Source of the DNA: Chryseobacterium arachidis | Lineage (GTDB): Bacteria > Bacteroidota > Bacteroidia > Flavobacteriales > Weeksellaceae | Length of the DNA stretch: 64,000 nucleotides | Assembly (NCBI RefSeq): GCF_900129245.1 | Contig: NZ_FQUT01000008.1 | Span: 62,001 to 126,000, forward strand | Direction: 5' to 3' | Part shown: piece by piece, positions 34,400 to 42,334 of the stretch | Layout of the letters: the number at the start of each line of letters is the position of its first letter | Position numbering within the stretch: the first letter of the stretch is position 1 | Position numbers and translations under genes: made by a program | Notes under the pieces: model-generated | Database searches by the model: none | What the model saw: the letters and a program-made list of their open reading frames with translations, nothing else | What the model was told of the DNA's origin: nothing

Positions 34400-35683
34400 C
34401 TATTTTCTTAATGGTCTGAAAGCTGCACGAAGTTCTTCCGCAAACAGTTGAGGCTCCTCCCATGAAGCAAAGTGACCGCCTTTTTGTACTTCGTTAAAAT
34501 AATTTAAAGTAGGATAAGCTTTTTCAGCCCAAGATTTCGGAGCCTGATAAATTTCTCCGGGAAATACCGTTATTGCAACAGGTACTCTAATTTCCTGCGT
34601 TCTCTGCTCTACCACATTGAAGTTGTTATTATTGTTTTCCCAATACAGCTGTGCCGAAGAATTTCCTGTGTTGGTAAGCCAATACAATGTGATGTCATCC
34701 AGCATTTCATCTTTGGTTAAAGATTTCTCGGCATTGCCTCCGCTATCAGTCCACTCATTAAACTTATCTAAGAAAAATGCAGCCAAAGCCACGGGAGAAT
34801 CCGTAAGACCATACCCTAAAGTCTGCGGACGGGTTACCATCATTCCTGCGTATCCGCCTCCTTTTGTATATAATTTATTCAGAGAATTGAAGGCTGCTTT
34901 TTCTTTTGCTGATAAGTTTTCCGGAGCTGTACCACCAGATTTTAAAATATCTGCCACTTTCGAAGGAACCGTTGCCGGCATGTTGACATGAATTCCTAAT
35001 AAGCCTTCCGGAGCCTGACGTCCCATGGCATCAGCCACCACTGCTCCCCAGTCTCCACCCTGAGAAACGTAGTGATGATATCCCAAACGTTTCATCAGAA
35101 CATCCCACGCCTTTCCCATTTTCTCGACTCCCCAGCCTGTTTGTACAGGTTTTTCTGAGAAACCGTAGCCCGGCATGGAAGGGATAACCACATCGAATGC
35201 ATCCTCCGCTTTTCCACCATATTTCGTAGGATTGGTAAGCGGATCGATTGCTTTTATCATTTCAAAAACAGATCCCGGCCAGCCGTGGGTAATGATTAAG
35301 GGCATTGCATTTTTATGTTTCGAACGGACATGAATAAAATGAATATTTAAACCATCAATATTGGTTGTAAACTGAGGAAATGAATTGAGTTTTGCTTCCG
35401 CTTTATGCCAATCGTAATTTGTTGCCCAATATTTTACAAGCCCCTGGATCTGATCTAATTTCACTCCCTGAGACTGATCGGTAACGGTTTCTTTTGAAGG
35501 CCATCTTGTCATAGTAATTCTGTGCTTAAGATCTTTTAACGCCTCGTTTGAAACGCTGACATGAAATGGTTTTATATCGTCTGATTTTGTATTTTGGTTT
35601 GAATTCTGTGCAAATCCGGAAACGGCCATCAATGCTAAAATTCCGGTTACTAATCTTGTTTTGTGATTACCTGCTGTTTTCAT
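34400..35683 (-). CDS. secreted epoxide hydrolase (EHN domain plus alpha/beta hydrolase)
   Basis: A 427-aa microsomal-type epoxide hydrolase with an export signal (about residues 11-26, LVTGILALMAVSGFAQ). The N-terminal EHN region includes FHVSVSNEALKDLKHRITMTRWP. The hydrolase core shows the oxyanion HGWPGSVFEM, the nucleophile Asp in SQGGDWGAVVAD, and the catalytic His in KGGHFASWEEP. Hydrolysis of an epoxide to a diol is expected; an alternative is a plant/insect juvenile-hormone-like substrate specificity, which cannot be judged. Extracytoplasmic location is unusual for this family in general but common among Bacteroidota and Proteobacteria homologues. Confidence 0.88.
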   Translation of the reverse strand: MKTAGNHKTRLVTGILALMAVSGFAQNSNQNTKSDDIKPFHVSVSNEALKDLKHRITMTRWPSKETVTDQSQGVKLDQIQGLVKYWATNYDWHKAEAKLNSFPQFTTNIDGLNIHFIHVRSKHKNAMPLIITHGWPGSVFEMIKAIDPLTNPTKYGGKAEDAFDVVIPSMPGYGFSEKPVQTGWGVEKMGKAWDVLMKRLGYHHYVSQGGDWGAVVADAMGRQAPEGLLGIHVNMPATVPSKVADILKSGGTAPENLSAKEKAAFNSLNKLYTKGGGYAGMMVTRPQTLGYGLTDSPVALAAFFLDKFNEWTDSGGNAEKSLTKDEMLDDITLYWLTNTGNSSAQLYWENNNNNFNVVEQRTQEIRVPVAITVFPGEIYQAPKSWAEKAYPTLNYFNEVQKGGHFASWEEPQLFAEELRAAFRPLRK

Positions 35684-35914
35684 ACTTTTTAATTTAATTG
35701 TTGTTATTTTTTAAAATTTATGATGCAAAAGTATGCTCGCACAGAAAGCAATTCAATCAATAAATAGCCTAAACGGACTACCTCAACCGTGAAGCAGTCA
35801 TTTTAAAAGCTGAATAAATTTCTCCGATTCTTTAATACAAAAAAGCCACAATTTTTTAGGTCGTGACTGGTCTTATTTAACAGTTAATTTGAAACTTGTT
35901 TATACTTTTTATTT

Positions 35915-36075
35915 AACCACAAAAGTCACAAAAGATCTAGATAATGTGTTTAAAGTTTATGATTAAACTGATGAAAAGAACACATAAGTTTTAAAAAATC
36001 TTTGATTTTTATTCTTTTGAGAGCTTTTATTATCTAATAATAATGGTATAAATATCTTTTGTGCCTTTTGTGGTT
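35915..36075 (+). repeat. 161-bp palindromic MITE-like repeat, copy 2
   Basis: Begins AACCACAAAAGTCACAAAAG, ends CTTTTGTGCCTTTTGTGGTT, and holds the asymmetric centre with TTTTAAAAAATCTTTGATTT. Same length and about 90 % identical to the reverse complement of copy 1. It lies between the epoxide hydrolase and DUF4041 genes; the rest of this 450-bp gap (35684-35914) has no gene and no other recognisable structure. Confidence 0.8.
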
Positions 36076-36133
36076 AAATTTAAAATTAGTTTAAACAAAT
36101 TTTTAAATTTGAAAAAAGATTTTATTCTAAAAT

Positions 36134-37858
36134 TTATTCTTCAATCATTACCTCCTCCAATGTTACAGGATCCGCTTCTTCCTGATATTGCTCCCATTCC
36201 TGCTCAAGCTGCTTGTTTGTTTTCATTTCTTCTTCCAATTTCAAGGTCTCCCGGTATTGTTTTGCTTCTGCCGCCAATGTCCATTTGCAGGTAATTCCGA
36301 TATCATCAATATGATTTTTGATTTCATTAATTCCCAATCTGAAAAACTCTTTTCTCGGATTAATTTTATTCAGTTGGCTTTTCAGAAATTTTTTATGAAG
36401 CTGGCGTTCCAGTGCCGGAGCATCATCGGAGTAGATCATCGCATGAACATCAAATTCAAACGGTACACTGGCATCGCCTAATTCCCGAACCCTGTCCAAA
36501 GGTTCCAGACGTCTTGTCATCCCGATTTTGTAAACATTTTCACCAAAAGATCCGATGTTTGAAATAATATATACATTTCCTGATTTGGTTTGCTGTGCCA
36601 TCGAAATAGCTCTTTGATTTTTCTCTTCTGCAACTATGAGTTTATTTTGTAATTCTTGCAATTGCTGCTGGAACAACAATTTCTGTTCTTCGTTTGCTCT
36701 GGCCACCTGAGATTCGGCTTTTTCGATTAACCGTTTTAACGTCAGCTCTTCTTTTTCTGCATCTTTGATGGCTTTTTCGTATTCCCTTCTTGCTTTTTCT
36801 TCTTCACGAATCTGTTCCCTGATCTGCCTTTGCTCTTCTTGCTCCTGCGACTTTAATTCCTGTGCGACCACCGCCCATTTTAATTCTTCCAGACGTGCTT
36901 CATGATAAACAGCAGATATCCTTGCTTTTCGGAATGCTTCTCCATTAAAATTCACCAACTGAAAAGCATCGTCCATTTTCTGTTTCAGAATACCGTAATT
37001 ATCTTTTTTCACAGAAGATAAAATGGTTTCTACCTTTCCGTTGTAAGCATCAATGACAAAATCTATGGCGATATTTCTTCGGTATTCATCCATATATTCG
37101 CAGATTCCTGCCTGCCTGCTTGTAATCATCAATTTATTATTCTGACGAAGTTTTTTAAGGTTTTCACCTGCTTCCTTATGTGCAAAATCTTCAGCCAATT
37201 CATCCAGCAATGTATAAGTTGGAATGATATATTCGTTTCCGTAGCCTTCAATTACATTTTTCATAGCTTTAATTCTATCTGCAATTTCATTGGCTTCTCT
37301 TAGGCTTCTATAAGCATCCCCACCGATGGATTCTGCCTTGGTTTCCGCATGATCTATGATTCTTTGGGATTCTCTTACTGCATTTTCATATAATAATTCC
37401 ACCTCTTTGGTTCTTTTCTCAGTATACTCTCTAGTGATTCTTCGGGATTCTTTTGCCTGCAATTGGGCATGATCCAATTCCTGCTGAGCTCTTTCCTTTA
37501 GTTTTACACTGTCTCTTTCTGCTTTTTTTAAAAGATATTCACATTCTACCTGAATATTAATAATATCCTGATATTTGCTTAATGCATCGTTTTGATTTTT
37601 TAGCTGAATATTTTTTTGATCCACCGCTCTCTTATCCATTTGAAGATTGGATAAATCGGTTCTCAGCCTCTGAATTTTGTCATGTAAAGACCTTTTATCC
37701 GAATTCAGATTGGATATTTCTGTTTTTAACTGATGAATTTCGCGATTAAGGTCAGTAATCTTTGCCTCTTTCTGTAAAAGCTCCTTTTTTGCTGTTCCTG
37801 ATTTGCTGAACGCATAGAGCATCAGGACAAAGAAAATAATGATTAGTAGAATTTCCAT
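36134..37858 (-). CDS. membrane-anchored coiled-coil protein with DUF4041 and C-terminal T5orf172 (GIY-YIG-like) domain
   Basis: A 574-aa protein with one N-terminal membrane segment (EILLIIIFFVLMLYAFSK), long coiled coils (about residues 25-215 and 325-425; heptad-like LNREIHQLKTEISNLNSDK), a DUF4041-like middle (about 215-330) and a C-terminal T5orf172/MUG113 nuclease-like domain (VYIISNIGSFGENVYKIGMT; FEFDVHAMIYSDDAPALER). This last fold is related to GIY-YIG endonucleases, with a Tyr pair (VYI, VYKIG) and an Arg/Glu later. Family proteins occur in phages and bacterial accessory regions; the function is unknown. It neighbours a toxin/immunity operon and is co-directional with it. Confidence 0.8.
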   Translation of the reverse strand: MEILLIIIFFVLMLYAFSKSGTAKKELLQKEAKITDLNREIHQLKTEISNLNSDKRSLHDKIQRLRTDLSNLQMDKRAVDQKNIQLKNQNDALSKYQDIINIQVECEYLLKKAERDSVKLKERAQQELDHAQLQAKESRRITREYTEKRTKEVELLYENAVRESQRIIDHAETKAESIGGDAYRSLREANEIADRIKAMKNVIEGYGNEYIIPTYTLLDELAEDFAHKEAGENLKKLRQNNKLMITSRQAGICEYMDEYRRNIAIDFVIDAYNGKVETILSSVKKDNYGILKQKMDDAFQLVNFNGEAFRKARISAVYHEARLEELKWAVVAQELKSQEQEEQRQIREQIREEEKARREYEKAIKDAEKEELTLKRLIEKAESQVARANEEQKLLFQQQLQELQNKLIVAEEKNQRAISMAQQTKSGNVYIISNIGSFGENVYKIGMTRRLEPLDRVRELGDASVPFEFDVHAMIYSDDAPALERQLHKKFLKSQLNKINPRKEFFRLGINEIKNHIDDIGITCKWTLAAEAKQYRETLKLEEEMKTNKQLEQEWEQYQEEADPVTLEEVMIEE

Positions 37859-37940
37859 GTTTCTTGGTTTAAATTTTAAGCCTCAATAATACTTCATTTT
37901 ACCTGATATTTTTTACGGAAAACCATAAGATGGAGTTAAA

Positions 37941-37981
37941 AAAGCGGCGGCTTCAAATCTTTGATTTGAAGCCGCCGCTTT
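37941..37981 (-). terminator. 19-bp perfect hairpin ending the TNT toxin/immunity operon
   Basis: AAAGCGGCGGCTTCAAATC (37941-37959) and its exact complement (37963-37981) leave a 3-nt loop; the minus strand continues with a T-run. It follows the immunity gene by about 20 bases. Confidence 0.85.
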
Positions 37982-38000
37982 TTAGAATTAATTAAAAATA

Positions 38001-38420
38001 CTACTCCGTTTCTTTATATTCCCAGACACCTGAGACCGTAAGCACTATTAATCCTGGCTGCTTTTCTCCATAGCTGAATACACATACGTATTTTGCATGA
38101 CAGGAGTTACAATCGATTCTGAAATATAAAGTTGGCAGGTTATTGACGGTTAATTCCCCGAAATGCAAAAGATTTTTATTGGTTTCCGCGGCAATTCCTT
38201 TTTTTATTAATTCGTTTTTAGAAACTATTTTATCTTCATAATAGATCTGAAAAAACGGAAATCCAGATTCATAGGGTGTAATTTTCACTATATTTTCGTG
38301 GTTGCAGTTACAGCAAATGAATTTCACCTCAGCAGACTGACCGATTTCATCATTACTGAAAGTATTTTTCAGCACCGTCGCCGTTTTCCCTATGTTTATT
38401 TTTTTTGATATTGGATACAT
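38001..38420 (-). CDS. zinc-ribbon protein, likely immunity protein of the upstream TNT-domain toxin
   Basis: A 139-aa cytoplasmic protein (no signal peptide). Two CxxC knuckles, Cys36/Cys39 (FICCNCNHEN) and Cys104/Cys107 (RIDCNSCHAK), should bind one zinc as a ribbon. It starts nine bases after the toxin's stop codon, on the same message, ahead of a strong terminator. A secreted or surface NAD+ hydrolase needs a cytoplasmic antidote in its producer, and a small gene directly downstream is the usual place. I know of no family name for it; the immunity role is inference from position and cell compartment. Confidence 0.6.
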   Translation of the reverse strand: MYPISKKINIGKTATVLKNTFSNDEIGQSAEVKFICCNCNHENIVKITPYESGFPFFQIYYEDKIVSKNELIKKGIAAETNKNLLHFGELTVNNLPTLYFRIDCNSCHAKYVCVFSYGEKQPGLIVLTVSGVWEYKETE

Positions 38421-38429
38421 CTGAAATAA

Positions 38430-39143
38430 TTATTGCTGAATAACCACCCCTACAGCTCCCGGATAATTTCCGCTAGGATTTTTCTTGATCGTCACTTTGA
38501 TATACCCTTCCTGAGCCAGTTTATTCCATGTTTTCTGATAACCTGTTGCCGGATCGATCGGAATTTTCCACATGGTCTGCTTTCCTCTTCCCGCCTGATT
38601 GAACCACGGAATAATATCTGCAGTTTGCCCTTTGAAAGTTAATAAATTATTTAATACCTCGATTTCATAATAAAAATCATAAGTGTTTTCAGGCTTATTC
38701 AATGCTCTTTGCGTAAAAGTATACACATACCCATTGATAATCGGGCTTGTGAAACTTCCCCCCAAAGTCGGAGCTCCGGTTCCGCTGTATGTTCCGACAG
38801 CGCCACTGTATCGGTCGTATTTTTGGCCCATCGTGAACGATACATCATCGACAATATTAAATCCTCCGTTGGCAGGCGGCCATCCTCCGTTCAGGTTACT
38901 GCTTGTGAAAAGCGCTTCTAGTTCACTCCATTTCCCCCGTTTGTACAAATCGTAAATCTGACTTCTCAGCGTTGGACTTACCGTTCCTCCCGTATCATAC
39001 GTTGCAGCAAGTTCGTCTGCATTATTATAAAATACGGTTGTTACTTCACTCTGTTCAGTCGGCAATTCATCATCATCTGAACTACATGCTACAGAAAAAA
39101 CAGCCATTGACAGAAATAAAAAGTACTTAAAAAAATGTTTCAT
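38430..39143 (-). CDS. surface lipoprotein with TNT (tuberculosis necrotizing toxin-like, NAD+ glycohydrolase) domain
   Basis: A 237-aa lipoprotein: lipobox FSVAC with Cys20, followed by SSDDDE, an acidic stretch like the surface-export signal of Bacteroidota lipoproteins. Residues about 85-220 resemble TNT domains (PF14021) in order: GWPPANGGFN, MGQKYDRYSG (110-112 DRY), a glycine-rich GTYSGTG loop, SFTSPI, FTQRAL (Gln145-Arg146), FYYEIEVLNNLLTFKG, PWFNQAGRGKQ (179-189) and WNKLAQEGYIKV. The TNT of Mycobacterium CpnT kills host cells by hydrolysing NAD+. Whether this one is toxic to rivals or to eukaryotes is unknown. The likely immunity gene is immediately downstream. Confidence 0.8.
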   Translation of the reverse strand: MKHFFKYFLFLSMAVFSVACSSDDDELPTEQSEVTTVFYNNADELAATYDTGGTVSPTLRSQIYDLYKRGKWSELEALFTSSNLNGGWPPANGGFNIVDDVSFTMGQKYDRYSGAVGTYSGTGAPTLGGSFTSPIINGYVYTFTQRALNKPENTYDFYYEIEVLNNLLTFKGQTADIIPWFNQAGRGKQTMWKIPIDPATGYQKTWNKLAQEGYIKVTIKKNPSGNYPGAVGVVIQQ

Positions 39144-39192
39144 GTTTAATTTTTTATTATTGTTTGTTTATTATTTGTAATGTCTTTGAACT

Positions 39193-39233
39193 AAAAATCA
39201 GCCTTAAAATCTTTGATTTTAAGGCTGATTTTT
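39193..39233. terminator. 19-bp perfect hairpin 50 bases upstream of the TNT lipoprotein gene
   Basis: AAAAATCAGCCTTAAAATC (39193-39211) with its exact complement (39215-39233) and TTT loop. T-runs on both strands. It shares the core AAATCTTTGATTT loop region with the hairpin at 37941-37981. On the minus strand it sits in front of the toxin gene and would act as an extra terminator between the old-yellow-enzyme unit and the toxin, or as an element in the toxin leader. Confidence 0.65.
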
Positions 39234-39330
39234 AACTAATTAAATTTTTTATTTAACCGTTTCTGAAAATATCAATACAGTGATATTCTGAGACAATATT
39301 TTCTTTATCGAGTGGCACAATTTTCAGAAA

Positions 39331-39428
39331 CTTTTCCCATGTATAAAATTAAAATAAATTTTTCAATTATTGGTGAATTTTATAATTAATTATTCTTCTA
39401 AACCGTTTTTAACGAATCATGGGAAAAG
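39331..39428. repeat. 11-bp inverted repeat in the gap before the old yellow enzyme gene
   Basis: CTTTTCCCATG (39331-39341) and CATGGGAAAAG (39418-39428) are perfect complements 76 bases apart, with an inner TATAAAATT/AATTTTATA pair. It may be a small non-autonomous element or simply a secondary structure. The rest of the 39.15-39.46 kb gap contains the two hairpins and no gene. Confidence 0.45.
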
Positions 39429-39460
39429 ATAAGTCCTTCAGAAATTTCCAAAGGACTTAT
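39429..39460 (-). terminator. terminator of the old yellow enzyme gene
   Basis: AAGTCCTT (39431-39438) and AAGGACTT (39451-39458) on the minus strand downstream of the oxidoreductase stop codon at 39470. The T-tract after the stem is short, so it is of moderate strength. Confidence 0.65.
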
Positions 39461-39469
39461 TAAGTCTGT

Positions 39470-40594
39470 TTAAACATTCACACTTTCTTCACTTAAAATT
39501 TCTCTATAAGTTTTCCAGTCTGTATATCCGTGAGAACCCAAACCATAGTGCAGATCACGGTTAGGAGGAGTCAGCTCCCAGTTATTCTGCAGACGTTCTA
39601 CCAAGTCAGGATTTGAGATAAACGGTTCCCCAAAGCCGGCAATATCAATCGTTCCCGCGTTAATCAATTCTTCAGCCTTTTTTCTATCCATACTTCCAGC
39701 AAGAATAATCACTCCGTCATACCAAGATCTGAAGCGTTCTAAGAAACCCTCCGGTAGAGCATGGCTGCCTTTGGACTTCTGATCCATCAGATGAATGTAT
39801 GCAATATTTCTTTTTTCTATTTCACGGGCTAAATATTGGTAGGTTTTTTCAATTTCATCATAATGTGGAAGCTCATTCAATCCTCCGTAAGGAGTCAGCC
39901 TTACCCCTACTTTGGTACTTCCGACTACCTCAATGACAGCATCTAAAGTTTCCAGTAAAAACCTGGAACGGTTTTCAATACTTCCACCATACTCGTCGGA
40001 GCGATTATTAATGAACGGGTTTAAAAACTGTTCAATTAAATATCCGTTGGCTCCATGCAGTTCTACCCCATCAAAGCCGGCTTCCATTGCATTTTTTGCA
40101 GCCATTACAAAATCATTGATAACACCTTTCACCTCTTCTGTAGAAAGCGCTCTGGGTTTGGACGCAATTACAAATCCTTCTTTGCCGTTTTCATCATATC
40201 CCCAAGCATAAGAATTTGATGCCTGAAGATCTGATGCCCCAACCGGAGCGATACCATTCGGCTGATTAGAAGTATGAGAAACTCTCCCCACATGCCAAAG
40301 CTGAGTAAAAATCAAACTGCCTTTTTCATGGACGGCTTTTGTTACTTTGTTCCAAACTTCCCTTTGTTCTTTTGTATACAGACCCGGAATATGTAAAACT
40401 CCTTTTGCCGTTTCAGAAATTGCTGTTCCTTCCGTAATGATAAGTCCGGCTCCTGAACGTTGGGCGTAGTAAAGTGCATTTTCTTCGTTCGGAATCCCGT
40501 CTGCATTTCTCGCTCTTGTCATCGGAGCCATTGAGATACGATTTTTTAATGATAAAAATCCTATTTGTGCTTTTTCAAAAATATTAGTTTCCAT
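39470..40594 (-). CDS. alkene reductase of the old yellow enzyme family
   Basis: A 374-aa FMN-dependent NAD(P)H:flavin oxidoreductase. Start at 40594 (METNIFEKAQIG) because a -7-like TAACTTTG at 40643-40636 overlaps the longer frame start at 40675. OYE motifs: ISMAPMTRAR, FTQLWHVGRVSH, FDGVELHGANGYLIEQFLNP with the HxxN substrate-binding pair, and RSDEYGGSIENRSRF. Substrates are alpha,beta-unsaturated carbonyls, nitro compounds or electrophilic quinones. A quinone-reductase-like flavoprotein gene lies immediately upstream on the same strand and may be in the same unit. Confidence 0.9.
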   Translation of the reverse strand: METNIFEKAQIGFLSLKNRISMAPMTRARNADGIPNEENALYYAQRSGAGLIITEGTAISETAKGVLHIPGLYTKEQREVWNKVTKAVHEKGSLIFTQLWHVGRVSHTSNQPNGIAPVGASDLQASNSYAWGYDENGKEGFVIASKPRALSTEEVKGVINDFVMAAKNAMEAGFDGVELHGANGYLIEQFLNPFINNRSDEYGGSIENRSRFLLETLDAVIEVVGSTKVGVRLTPYGGLNELPHYDEIEKTYQYLAREIEKRNIAYIHLMDQKSKGSHALPEGFLERFRSWYDGVIILAGSMDRKKAEELINAGTIDIAGFGEPFISNPDLVERLQNNWELTPPNRDLHYGLGSHGYTDWKTYREILSEESVNV

Positions 40595-40710
40595 AATTTC
40601 TTTATTTTTAATTAAATATTTCTTTTTTGTTGAGACAAAGTTAGTGCTGTGTATAGCCTTACGAGAAGGACTCATATCACTAAAAACGTGTGAGCGAAAT
40701 CACACAGAAT

Positions 40711-41295
40711 CTATTGAAACTTTTCACCAAGATTTATTACTTTCTTAAGCCATTTCTGTCTTTGCTTATCGGTTGATTTTCTTATAAAACCAAAAGTCGA
40801 AAATTTTATCGGGTCAAAACCCACATAGCCAAAGACAATATTCTTTAGAATCTGATATTGGGAAGCACGGTAAATAAGATAAAACCACCATTTCGGGGTA
40901 TCCATGGTTACCAGAAGACGCATACTTTTTCCTTTCAGTAATTTCTCCGGGAAAATTTTTCCGGAATGGTGTCTGAATGCAAAATCAGGAAGCAAAATCC
41001 TGTCGATAAAACCTTTGGTAATTGCCGGCATAAAACCCCACCAGTTGGGATAAGCAATCACGACATGATCCGCCCATTTGATGAGTTCCTGGGATTTAAC
41101 CAAATCATCCTCAAGGTTCACGAACTCAGTTTTTTTGTAGCCGTCTGCAAGGTTAAGATTAAAATCCAGATCTGAGATATAAATTGTTTCAACAGTTGCT
41201 CCTTTGCTTTCCGCTCCTTTTTTATAGGCTTCGAGCAATGCATTGGAAAAGGATTCTTTGGAGGGGTGACCGAGTATTAGTACTATATTTTTCAT
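40711..41295 (-). CDS. NAD(P)H-dependent flavodoxin-fold oxidoreductase (quinone reductase/KefF-like)
   Basis: A 194-aa flavodoxin-fold protein that transfers two electrons from NAD(P)H to quinones or similar. Motifs: NIVLILGHPSKESFSNALL, AYPNWWGFMPAITKGFIDRIL (the P-x-W-W-xx-P-A-x-LK-like active-site segment) and VTMDTPKWWF. No partner transporter (KefC) is present here. The nearby old yellow enzyme suggests a detoxification role against electrophiles. Confidence 0.87.
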   Translation of the reverse strand: MKNIVLILGHPSKESFSNALLEAYKKGAESKGATVETIYISDLDFNLNLADGYKKTEFVNLEDDLVKSQELIKWADHVVIAYPNWWGFMPAITKGFIDRILLPDFAFRHHSGKIFPEKLLKGKSMRLLVTMDTPKWWFYLIYRASQYQILKNIVFGYVGFDPIKFSTFGFIRKSTDKQRQKWLKKVINLGEKFQ

Positions 41296-41368
41296 TGCAG
41301 TATATTTTATTTATACCACAAAGTTGCAAGAGAAAAAAAGATTGTATCTGACACAAATGTGCCAAAAT

Positions 41369-41399
41369 AAAAACCTTCAAATTAAAAATCTGAAGGTTT
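41369..41399 (-). terminator. terminator of the HAD hydrolase gene
   Basis: AAACCTTCA and TGAAGGTTT arms with a loop of about 11 bases; the minus strand ends in TTTTTATT. It lies about 20 bases past the HAD stop codon. Confidence 0.75.
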
Positions 41400-41419
41400 G
41401 ATATCGATATACATTATAT

Positions 41420-42220
41420 TTAATTGATCTTTAAATAATCCTTAATGGTTTTTAAAACGCCAAAATTATCATTTGAACAGGCTTCAAAGCTCGCTATTTT
41501 TTTTACCGACGGATGCGCATTTTGCATGGCATAAGAATATTTTGAATTTTCAAGCATTTGAATATCATTCATATAATCACCAAAAGCCATGGTCTGCTGT
41601 GGAGTAATATTCAATGCTTTTTGTAATTTTTCCAAAGCAACCCCCTTATTGATATTTTTATTCATAATATCCAGCCAATATTGCCCGGAAACTACGACTT
41701 CAAGATGATATTTCTCAAATTCTTTCAGAGCAGGATAAAGATTTATTTCCGAACCTTCCGCATGATAAACAGCAATCTTGAAAATACTGTCATCGACCGG
41801 TTCCGTCAGGTCCTCTCTCCTTTCATTATTCGTATAAAACTGCGAAATATAATCGATAAAACCCTGATTATCTGTTTCATAATACGCTTTTTTCTTTCCG
41901 GACAAAACTGCAGTAGCTCCAGGAATAGTGCGGATCGCCGTAATAATTTCTGCAATATATTTCGGATCCAGCTTGTCTGCAAAAAGTTCTTTGTTCTTAT
42001 AGATCACGTAACCTCCGTTCTCTGCAATGAAGGCCATTTCGCTTTCGATATCTCCGAAATATTTTGTAATTCCCAGCATCTGTCTTCCGCTTGCAGGCAC
42101 AAATAAAATATTCCTTTTTTTCAGTTCTTCATATATTTTCGGGAATTCCGGACTTACTTCATGTAAAGAATTCAGGAATGTTCCGTCCATATCTGTGACA
42201 ATTAATTTGATATCTTCCAT
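41420..42220 (-). CDS. Cof-type HAD-family hydrolase
   Basis: A 266-aa phosphatase of the haloacid dehalogenase superfamily. Motif I IVTDMDGTFLN (Asp10/Asp12), cap type IIB insert, and motif IV FGDYMNDIQML with the second Asp pair. Cof/YbiV-like proteins dephosphorylate sugar phosphates, FMN or PLP. The substrate is not defined by the sequence. Cytoplasmic, with a terminator directly after it. Confidence 0.9.
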   Translation of the reverse strand: MEDIKLIVTDMDGTFLNSLHEVSPEFPKIYEELKKRNILFVPASGRQMLGITKYFGDIESEMAFIAENGGYVIYKNKELFADKLDPKYIAEIITAIRTIPGATAVLSGKKKAYYETDNQGFIDYISQFYTNNERREDLTEPVDDSIFKIAVYHAEGSEINLYPALKEFEKYHLEVVVSGQYWLDIMNKNINKGVALEKLQKALNITPQQTMAFGDYMNDIQMLENSKYSYAMQNAHPSVKKIASFEACSNDNFGVLKTIKDYLKIN

Positions 42221-42334
42221 AATAAATTTGCGTGAAAATGAATCTTTTCAAGGTATAAAACTAATAAATTCATTTCTAATTTTTGTAATACTCCTTTTTA
42301 TTTGACAATATTTTAACGTTTAAGCAATATCAGT

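Noticed and set aside
39312..39327. Second sigma-54-like site (GTGGCACAATTTTCAG)
   Set aside because: The -12 position does not have G at the required ten-base spacing pattern.
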